From Streptomyces orinoci (lineage in GTDB: Bacteria; Actinomycetota; Actinomycetes; Streptomycetales; Streptomycetaceae), in the NCBI RefSeq assembly GCF_003121295.1, contig NZ_PHNC01000031.1, forward strand, positions 312,439 through 376,438: a DNA stretch of 64,000 bases, written 5' to 3'. Every line of letters begins with the position of its first letter. The stretch's first letter is position 1. A model generated the notes under the pieces. The model was not told the origin of the DNA, ran no database searches, and worked only from the letters and a program-made list of their open reading frames with translations. The translations under genes and the position numbers were made by a program. This document shows, one piece after another, positions 25,455 to 32,106 of the stretch.

Positions 25455-26486
25455 TCAGTGATCGACCACGCGGTCGAACTGGGTGGTGGTGTGCCGCAGA
25501 TGGGCCACCAGCTCGTCGCCGACCTGCGGCGCGGGCGCGTCATTGGGCACAAACAGGATCGACACCTGCATATGCGGCGGCTCGGCGAACCAGCGCTGCT
25601 TGCCCGCCCAGACGAACGGCGAGAGGTTGCGGTTCATGGTGGCCAGCCCCGCCCGGGCCACGCCCTTGGCCCGGGGCATCATGCCGTGCAGCGCCTTGGG
25701 CGCCTCCAGGCCCACGCCGTGCGAGGTGCCGCCGGCCACCACCACCAGGTAGCCGTCGCCGGCCGCCTTCTGCTGGCGGTAGCCGAAGCGGTCGCCCTTG
25801 GCGACCGGGGTGACGTCCAGCACCGCGCCGCGGTACTGGGTGGCGTCATGGTCACCGAGCCACAGCCGGGTGCCGATGCGGGCCCGGAAGCGGGTCCCCG
25901 GGAACTGCTGCTGAAGCCGGGCCAGGTCCTGGGCCCCCAGGTGGCTGACGAACATGGTGTGCAGCGGCAGATGGGCGGCGCGCAGCCGCTCCATCCACCC
26001 GGCGACCTCGTCCACCCCGGTGGTGCCGTCGGCCCGGTCCAGCGGAAGGTGTATCGCAAAGCCCTCCAGGCGCACATCCTCGATGGCGGCGTGCAGCTTG
26101 GGCAGGTCCTCCTCGCTGATGCCATGCCGCTTCATGCTGCTCATCACCTCGACCACCACCCGGGCGCCGACCAGGCCGCGCACCCCCTCGACCGAGGAGA
26201 CCGAGCGGATGGCCCGGTCCGGCAGCGGGACGGGTTCCTCGCCCAGCCGGAAGGGGGTGAGCACCAGCAGGTCACCGCCGAAGAGGTCCTTCATCCGGGC
26301 CGCCTCGTAGGTGGTGCCCACGGCGAGGGTGTCCGCGCCGAAGCGGGTCACCTCATCGGCCAGCCGTTCGTGGCCGAAGCCGTAGCCGTTGCCCTTGCAG
26401 ACCGGGACGATGCCCGGGAACTGCTGGAGGACGGACTGCTGGTGTGCCCGCCAGCGCTGGGTGTCGACATAGAGCGTGAGCGCCAT
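25455..26486 (-). CDS. Alanine racemase family PLP protein
   Basis: A 343-residue PLP-dependent protein with the alanine racemase fold type III barrel. The PLP lysine motif reads VCKGNGYGFGHERLADE near residue 30, and the C-terminal domain begins around 240. It is shorter and more divergent than the catabolic or biosynthetic Alr, and I do not see the usual second catalytic Tyr motif clearly. The substrate could therefore be another amino acid. The 45-base spacing to femX upstream, in the same direction, suggests a joint role in peptidoglycan precursor or cross-bridge supply. Confidence 0.75.
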   Translation of the reverse strand: MALTLYVDTQRWRAHQQSVLQQFPGIVPVCKGNGYGFGHERLADEVTRFGADTLAVGTTYEAARMKDLFGGDLLVLTPFRLGEEPVPLPDRAIRSVSSVEGVRGLVGARVVVEVMSSMKRHGISEEDLPKLHAAIEDVRLEGFAIHLPLDRADGTTGVDEVAGWMERLRAAHLPLHTMFVSHLGAQDLARLQQQFPGTRFRARIGTRLWLGDHDATQYRGAVLDVTPVAKGDRFGYRQQKAAGDGYLVVVAGGTSHGVGLEAPKALHGMMPRAKGVARAGLATMNRNLSPFVWAGKQRWFAEPPHMQVSILFVPNDAPAPQVGDELVAHLRHTTTQFDRVVDH

Positions 26487-26531
26487 GACCGGTCCTGGAG
26501 CCTTTCCCTGGGAGTGGACGGATCGGTGGGG

Positions 26532-27650
26532 TCAGCGGCGCGACATATAGATGTCGAGCGCCTTGTGCAGCAGCTTGTTCAGCGGGAAGTCCCATTCGCC
26601 GAGGTACTCGGCCGCCTGCCCGCCGGTGCCGACCTTGAACTGGATGAGGCCGAAGAGGTGGTCGTTCTCGTCCAGCGAGTCACCGATGCCGCGCAGATCG
26701 TAGACGCTGGCGCCCAGCGCGTAGGCGTCGCGCAGCATCCGCCACTGCATGGCGTTGGACGGGCGCACCTCGCGCTTGTGGTTGGCGGAGGCTCCGTAGG
26801 AGTACCAGACGTGCCCGCCGACGATCAGCATGGTGGCGGCGGCCACCGCCTCGCCCTCGTGGATGGCGAAGTACAGGCGCATCCGGTTGGGGTCCTCGGT
26901 GTTGAGGGCCGTCCACATGCGCTGGAAGTAACTCAGCGGCCGCGGGCGGAACTTGTCGCGCTCCGCGGTGATCTCGTAGAGGTGCTGCCAGGTCGGCAGG
27001 TCCTCGTAGCCGCCCTGGACGACCTCGACGCCGGCCTTCTCGGCCTTCTTGATGTTGCGCCGCCACAGCTGGTTGAAGCCCTTGTGGACATCCTCCAGGG
27101 AACGGTTCTGCAGCGGCACCTGGAAGACATAGCGCGGCTGGACGTCACCGAAGCCGGCCCCGCCGTCCTCGCCCTGCTGCCAGCCCATCCGGCGCAGCTT
27201 GTCGGCGACCTCGAAGGCGCGCGGCTCGATAAAGGTGGGCTCGACATCGCGCAGCCGCTTGGCGTCCGGGTCGGCGATGCCGCTCTTGATGGCGTTGGCG
27301 TCCCAGCGCCGGATGACCACCGGCGGGCCCATCTTCACCGAGAAGGCGCCCTGCTTCTTGAGGTGGGCCAGCATGGGCTGGAGCCAGTCCTCCAGGTTGG
27401 GGGCGTACCAGTTGATGACCGGCCCCTCGGGCAGATAGGCCAGATACCGCTTGATCTTGGGCAGCTGGCGGTAGAGCACCAGGCCGGCGCCCACCATCTG
27501 GCCGGTCTTGTCGAACCAGCCCAGGCTCTCCGAGCGCCACTCCGCCTTGACGTCCGCCCACGCCGGAACCTGCATGTGGCTGGCCGCGGGCAGACTCTGG
27601 ATGTACGCCAGATGCTGCTCTCGGCTGATGGTCCTCAGGGTCAGGCTCAT
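26532..27650 (-). CDS. femX: FemX-type peptidyltransferase (lipid II:glycine glycyltransferase family)
   Basis: A 372-residue FemABX protein with two GNAT-like domains. It adds the first residue of the interpeptide bridge to lipid II, using aminoacyl-tRNA; Streptomyces walls have a single Gly bridge. Motifs include HMQVPAWADVKAEWRSESLG (residues 25-44), LAYLPEGPVINW and FSVKMGPPVVIRRW, which lie in the first domain. The second domain holds KGFNQLWRRNIKKAEKAGVE and VWYSYGASANHKREVRPSNA. Length and motifs match S. coelicolor FemX as I remember it. The alanine racemase-like gene lies directly downstream. Confidence 0.88.
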   Translation of the reverse strand: MSLTLRTISREQHLAYIQSLPAASHMQVPAWADVKAEWRSESLGWFDKTGQMVGAGLVLYRQLPKIKRYLAYLPEGPVINWYAPNLEDWLQPMLAHLKKQGAFSVKMGPPVVIRRWDANAIKSGIADPDAKRLRDVEPTFIEPRAFEVADKLRRMGWQQGEDGGAGFGDVQPRYVFQVPLQNRSLEDVHKGFNQLWRRNIKKAEKAGVEVVQGGYEDLPTWQHLYEITAERDKFRPRPLSYFQRMWTALNTEDPNRMRLYFAIHEGEAVAAATMLIVGGHVWYSYGASANHKREVRPSNAMQWRMLRDAYALGASVYDLRGIGDSLDENDHLFGLIQFKVGTGGQAAEYLGEWDFPLNKLLHKALDIYMSRR

Positions 27651-27752
27651 TGCGGGGCGCTCCTCGGCAGGTGTGTCCCCAGGGTCGGGGCTCCGGCTCT
27701 CGCGCCGAAGCCTACTGCGACCGGGGAGCGCCCCGTTTGGGCGTACCGCCCG

Positions 27753-28085
27753 CTATCCGACCACACCGCCCCACAGTCCGCCGTGGGCGATGCCCAGGAA
27801 CAGCCCGATGGCGGCCGCTCCCAGGCCGATGACCAGGAAGAAGCGCTCGCCGGTGGTGGCCGAGATGAACTGCCCGTACGCCCCGCTCAGCACGCCCGCC
27901 AGCCCGCTCCAGGAGCTGAGCAGATGCAGGTCCTTGAAGGCCGAGGAGACAAAGGCCAGGGCGCCGAGCACCACGGTCACCGCGACCATGGTGTTCTCAA
28001 GGGGGTGGGGCTTGCCGTCACTGTTGAGCACGGCGTTGAGCAGCCCGCGGGGACTCCTCGGGGTCTGCCGGACTGCCTGTGTCAT
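27753..28085 (-). CDS. Small membrane protein, function unknown
   Basis: A 110-residue protein with three hydrophobic segments (about 33-50, 60-75 and 83-105) after a charged N-terminus (MTQAVRQTPRSPRGLLNAVL). It lies between femX and rpsF, and conserved-looking small membrane proteins occupy this place in Streptomyces. The start carries a GGAGG-type site (CTTCCAGGAGGTAG on its strand). No function can be assigned. Confidence 0.75.
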   Translation of the reverse strand: MTQAVRQTPRSPRGLLNAVLNSDGKPHPLENTMVAVTVVLGALAFVSSAFKDLHLLSSWSGLAGVLSGAYGQFISATTGERFFLVIGLGAAAIGLFLGIAHGGLWGGVVG

Positions 28086-28329
28086 GGCACTACCTCCTGG
28101 AAGGCGGGCGGCGCGGTGTAGCGCCGGTCACACCGATGCGTCCAGCTTGCGGGGCCCGGGCCCGGGATTTCAACCGGACGGCAAGGTGCGGGTACTCTGT
28201 ACGGTCTGCATCGGTATCTCTCCATAGCCGCACTCCTTGTCAGTGTCGGCCGATACCGTTGACAACGCATCACGACCCTCCTGCCACGGATCGACCGTGG
28301 CCGCTGAGTCCAAAGGAGGTGGGTTCCAC

Positions 28330-28620
28330 ATGCGTCACTACGAGGTGATGGTCATCCTCGACCCCGATCTCGAGGAGCGTGCAGTCTCCCCGCTGATCGA
28401 GAACTTCCTCTCCGTCGTCCGTGAGGGCAACGGAAAGGTCGAGAAGGTCGACACCTGGGGCCGTCGTCGTCTCGCTTACGAGATCAAGAAGAAGCCCGAG
28501 GGCATCTACTCGGTCATCGACCTGCAGGCCACGCCTGAGGTCGTCAAGGAGCTCGACCGCCAGATGAACCTGAACGAGTCGGTCCTCCGGACCAAGGTCC
28601 TCCGTCCCGAGACCCACTGA
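28330..28620 (+). CDS. rpsF: 30S ribosomal protein S6
   Basis: A 96-residue ribosomal protein S6 with the family start MRHYEVMVILDPDLEERAVS and the block WGRRRLAYEIKKKPEGIY. ATG 28330 follows a strong AAAGGAGGTG site (28313-28322). It is the first gene of the rpsF-ssb-rpsR-rplI operon; S6 binds 16S rRNA together with S18. Confidence 0.97.
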   Translation: MRHYEVMVILDPDLEERAVSPLIENFLSVVREGNGKVEKVDTWGRRRLAYEIKKKPEGIYSVIDLQATPEVVKELDRQMNLNESVLRTKVLRPETH

Positions 28621-28698
28621 ACCCCACCGGTTCAGCGGTAATCGGGCTGTATCGCAACGAGTAGCAAGCAGCCAGCACACCCGCCGAGAGGTTCATCC

Positions 28699-29286
28699 AT
28701 GGCAGGCGAGACCGTCATCACGGTCGTCGGCAATCTCGTCGACGACCCCGAGCTGCGCTTCACCCCGTCCGGTGCGGCGGTCGCGAAGTTCCGTGTCGCG
28801 TCCACTCCCCGCACCTTCGACCGCCAGACCAACGAATGGAAGGACGGCGAAAGCCTCTTCCTGACGTGCTCGGTGTGGCGTCAGGCGGCGGAGAACGTCG
28901 CCGAGTCGCTTCAGCGCGGCATGCGCGTCATCGTGCAGGGCCGGCTCAAGCAGCGGTCCTACGAGGACCGCGAGGGCGTCAAGCGCACGGTCTTCGAGCT
29001 CGACGTCGAAGAGGTCGGGCCCAGCCTGAAGAACGCCACGGCGAAGGTCACCAAGACCACCGGTCGCGGCGGCCAGGGTGGTGGCTTCGGCGGCGGCAAC
29101 GGCGGTGGCCAGGGTGGCAGCTGGGGCTCCGGTCCCGGCGGCCAGCAGGGCGGCGGCGGGGCTCCCGCCGACGACCCCTGGGCGACCGGCGCTCCGTCCG
29201 GCGGCCAGCCGGGCGGCGGCGGAGGCGGCTGGGGCGGCGGCTCCGGCAACTCCGGCGGCGGCTACTCCGACGAACCGCCCTTCTAG
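28699..29286 (+). CDS. ssb: Single-stranded DNA-binding protein
   Basis: A 195-residue SSB. The OB-fold (residues 1-110) begins ETVITVVGNLVDDPELRFTP and includes FLTCSVWRQAAENVAESL. A long Gly-rich linker follows. The C-terminal tip is DEPPF, the acidic-hydrophobic tail that recruits replication and repair proteins. The position in the S6-S18-L9 operon is the normal one for the housekeeping Ssb. Confidence 0.96.
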   Translation: MAGETVITVVGNLVDDPELRFTPSGAAVAKFRVASTPRTFDRQTNEWKDGESLFLTCSVWRQAAENVAESLQRGMRVIVQGRLKQRSYEDREGVKRTVFELDVEEVGPSLKNATAKVTKTTGRGGQGGGFGGGNGGGQGGSWGSGPGGQQGGGGAPADDPWATGAPSGGQPGGGGGGWGGGSGNSGGGYSDEPPF

Positions 29287-29328
29287 GGCGAACAGCAACA
29301 AACTTCTTGATCACACTGGAGAGAGACA

Positions 29329-29565
29329 ATGGCTAAGCCGCCTCCGCGCAAGCCCAAGAAGAAGGTCTGCGCTTTCTGCAAGGACAAGACCGCTTACGTG
29401 GACTACAAGGACACGAACATGCTGCGGAAGTTCATTTCCGACCGCGGCAAGATCCGTGCCCGTCGCGTGACCGGCAACTGCACCCAGCACCAGCGCGATG
29501 TCGCCACGGCCGTGAAGAACAGCCGTGAGATGGCGCTGCTGCCCTACACCTCGTCCGCGCGATAA
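29329..29565 (+). CDS. rpsR: 30S ribosomal protein S18, zinc-binding type
   Basis: A 78-residue S18. The N-terminal CAFC and the later Cys (NCTQHQRDV) are the Cys-containing (C+) pattern, which implies a zinc site. Streptomyces often carry a second, Cys-free S18 elsewhere under Zur control. The conserved core RKFISDRGKIRARRVTGNC is clear. GGAGAG precedes the ATG. Confidence 0.97.
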   Translation: MAKPPPRKPKKKVCAFCKDKTAYVDYKDTNMLRKFISDRGKIRARRVTGNCTQHQRDVATAVKNSREMALLPYTSSAR

Positions 29566-29583
29566 GGGAAGGGTGACCAACTA

Positions 29584-30030
29584 ATGAAGATCATCCTCAC
29601 CCACGAGGTCTCCGGCCTCGGCGCCGCCGGTGACGTTGTTGACGTCAAGGACGGCTACGCCCGCAACTACCTGGTCCCGCGCGGTTTCGCGATCCGCTGG
29701 ACCAAGGGTGGCGAGCAGGACGTCGCGCAGATCCGCCGCGCTCGCAAGCTGCGCGAGATCGCCACGGTCGAGCAGGCCAACGAGGTCAAGGGCCGGCTCG
29801 AGGGCGTCAAGGTCCGCCTTGCCGTCCGCGCCGGCGAGGCCGGCCGCCTGTTCGGCTCGGTGACCCAGGCCGATGTCGCGTCCGCGATCAAGGCTTCGGG
29901 TGGCCCCGAGGTTGACAAGCGCCGCGTCGAGCTGGGCTCGCCGATCAAGACCCTGGGCGCCCACGAGGTGTCCGTGCGTCTGCACGCCGATGTCGTCGCC
30001 AAGCTTGGCGTCGAGGTCGTCGCCGCGTAA
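29584..30030 (+). CDS. rplI: 50S ribosomal protein L9
   Basis: A 148-residue L9 that begins with the family motif MKIILTHEVSGLGAAGDVVDVKDGYARNYL, the N-terminal RNA-binding domain. A long connecting helix and a C-terminal domain (about 75-148) follow. It is the last gene of the operon and is followed by a hairpin terminator. Confidence 0.97.
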   Translation: MKIILTHEVSGLGAAGDVVDVKDGYARNYLVPRGFAIRWTKGGEQDVAQIRRARKLREIATVEQANEVKGRLEGVKVRLAVRAGEAGRLFGSVTQADVASAIKASGGPEVDKRRVELGSPIKTLGAHEVSVRLHADVVAKLGVEVVAA

Positions 30031-30054
30031 GCGTCGCGCTCGGCAGAGCATCAC

Positions 30055-30087
30055 AAAGGGCCGCATCCCCCCGGGATGCGGCCCTTT
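30055..30087 (+). terminator. Terminator of the rpsF-ssb-rpsR-rplI operon
   Basis: AAAGGGCCGCATCCC (30055-30069) pairs perfectly with GGGATGCGGCCCTTT (30073-30087) around three Cs. It is 25 bases after the rplI stop. Confidence 0.9.
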
Positions 30088-30283
30088 GCCATGGGTACGG
30101 CCGGTTCATGGGTGCGCCCGGTGCCGTGCGGGCGGCGCTCCGGTCGGCGGTGTCTCGCTCCGGCGCGGCGCCCGGTGGTGCCTTCGCTGGGCCTCGGCGG
30201 AAGCGGCCCCGCGAAAGCGCCTCAGCGATGCGCCTCAGCGGACACGGCCGTTCCGCGGCCCGCCGCAGGCCCATACCCGTCGG

Positions 30284-31633
30284 TCAGGTCCGCACCGCCC
30301 CCGTCACCAGCCAGCGGCCGGAGCGGGTGCGCAGCAGCAGCGTCACCATCCGGGTCAGCAGCATCAGGCCCATCGCCCACCACAGCGCCCCCAGCCCGCC
30401 CCCCAGCACCGGCACCAGCAGGGCCACCGGTGCGAACACCGCCAGCACCGCCAGCATCGCCCAGGCGAGATAGGGCCCGTCCCCGGCCCCGGTCAGCACC
30501 CCGTCCAGCACACAGACCACACCGGTCACCGGAAGGGAGACGGCCATGATCAGCAGCGCGGGCAGTGCCATGTCCCTTACCGCCGCGTCCGTGGTGAACA
30601 GCGGGAGCAGCAGCGGCCGTACGGCCACCAGCAGCAGCCCCAGCACCACTCCGGCGGTCACGCCCCACCGCACCATCCTGCGGCAGGCCGCCCGTGCTCC
30701 CTCGGTGTCCCCGGCGCCCAGTGAGCGCCCTATGATCGCCTGCCCGGCGATGGCGATGGCGTCCATGGCATAGCCCAGCAGAGACCACAGGGACAGCACG
30801 ATCTGGTGGGCGGCGACCTCTCCGTCGCCCAGCCGGGCCGCCACCGCGGTGGCGATCATCAGCACCGCGCGCAGCGCCAGGGTGCGGACCAGCAGCGGGG
30901 CCCCGGCCTGGGCGCAGGCCCGGATCCCGGCCGCGTCCGGACGCAGTGAGGCGCCATGGCGGCGGGCGCCGCGCACCACCACGGCCAGGTAGCAGACGGC
31001 CATGGCGCACTGGGCGAGCACGGTGCCCCAGGCGCTGCCGGCGATCCCCAGGCCGGCCCCGTAGACCAGGCCGAGGTTGAGCGCCGCGTTGGCGGTGAAG
31101 CCGCCGATGGCGACATAGAGCGGGGTGCGGGTGTCCTGCAGTCCGCGTAGCACCCCGGTGGCCGCCAGCACGGCGAACATCGCCGGGATGCCCAGGGCGC
31201 TGATGCGCAGATACTCGGCGGCGCAGGGCGCGGCGGAGGGGGAGGCGCCGAAGAGCCGGACGACGGCCGGGGCGGTGGGCAGCAGTGCCAGCGCGATCAC
31301 GGTGCCCAGCAGCAGTCCCAGCCAGATGCCGTCCATGCCCTGGCGGATGGCCCCCTGGTGGTCCCCGGCGCCCAGCCGGCGGGAGACGGCGGCGGTGGTG
31401 GCATAGGCGAGGAAGACAAAGACGCCGACCGCGGTGGTCAGCAGGGTGGCGGCCACCGAGAGCCCGGCCAGCTGGCGGGTGCCCAGGTGGCCCACGATGG
31501 CGCTGTCTGCCAGGACGAACAGGGGCTCGGCGACCAGCGCGCCGAAGGCGGGCAGGGCCAGCGCGAGTATCTCGCGGTCATGGCGGCGGGCGGCGCGCCG
31601 GGACCACGGAAGCGTATGACTCACAGGTCCCAT
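30284..31633 (-). CDS. MATE family efflux transporter
   Basis: A 449-residue multidrug and toxin extrusion (DinF-type) transporter with about 12 hydrophobic segments. The N-terminal bundle shows LALPAFGALVAEPLFVLADSAIVGHLGTRQLAGL, the DinF-like start of MATE proteins. The second half repeats it with SLWSLLGYAMDAIAIAGQAI. Substrates are not predictable. It stands alone, convergent with the ribosomal operon and divergent from dnaB. Confidence 0.9.
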   Translation of the reverse strand: MGPVSHTLPWSRRAARRHDREILALALPAFGALVAEPLFVLADSAIVGHLGTRQLAGLSVAATLLTTAVGVFVFLAYATTAAVSRRLGAGDHQGAIRQGMDGIWLGLLLGTVIALALLPTAPAVVRLFGASPSAAPCAAEYLRISALGIPAMFAVLAATGVLRGLQDTRTPLYVAIGGFTANAALNLGLVYGAGLGIAGSAWGTVLAQCAMAVCYLAVVVRGARRHGASLRPDAAGIRACAQAGAPLLVRTLALRAVLMIATAVAARLGDGEVAAHQIVLSLWSLLGYAMDAIAIAGQAIIGRSLGAGDTEGARAACRRMVRWGVTAGVVLGLLLVAVRPLLLPLFTTDAAVRDMALPALLIMAVSLPVTGVVCVLDGVLTGAGDGPYLAWAMLAVLAVFAPVALLVPVLGGGLGALWWAMGLMLLTRMVTLLLRTRSGRWLVTGAVRT

Positions 31634-32106
31634 TCAATCTTCCACAGGTAATGAGCGCAATGGCCATTGGTCACTTACGTCACCCCTCGGTGGGCGATCT
31701 TCTCTGCGTCGTTTGTCGTGATCTCATCCCAACCACAGAAGTTTTTCTCCTCAACAGCCGGTGGATGGCAAAACCGCAGGTCAGTGCGGTGGGCTGGCGC
31801 CGACTGTGGGTTTGTCCACAGCGGTTTCCCCCGCCCCGTGCACAGGTTGGGGCGAGTTCTCCACAGGATGGGGCCGCTCATCCACAAGCCCTGTGGATAA
31901 CCAGATTGGCTGACGGTGCCCGCGGGCCTACCGTGGACCGGCGCCCGCCGTCTGTTCCCCGTCTCACGGACCCTCCACAGAGGGTAGGAGACCGACCCGA
32001 ACCCGACGCCTCCCAACCGGAGCAGGGCGACCTGATTGTCAGAGCCGTGCCCTAAGAAGGATGGGGCACTGCGAGGTCCGCACCGCGGACGGGAGGAGGT
32101 GGCAGG
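31634..32106. other. 473-base intergenic region with DnaA boxes upstream of dnaB
   Basis: No gene is seen. DnaA-box-like nonamers occur at 31812-31820 (TTGTCCACA), 31857-31865 (TTCTCCACA), 31878-31886 (TCATCCACA) and, reversed, 31892-31900 (TGTGGATAA). It probably also holds the dnaB promoter. Confidence 0.65.
31812..31900. promoter_or_regulatory. DnaA-box cluster
   Basis: One perfect consensus box (31812), one reverse E. coli-type consensus box (31892-31900) and two near matches between them lie within 89 bases. The arrangement could bind DnaA, to control dnaB or to titrate DnaA near the origin. Confidence 0.6.

Noticed and set aside
25350..28121. 923-codon rightward frame
   Set aside because: Antisense of the alanine racemase-like gene, femX and the small membrane protein.
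30088..30283. Gene between rplI and the MATE gene
   Set aside because: Only short frames with shadow-like composition; nothing supported.
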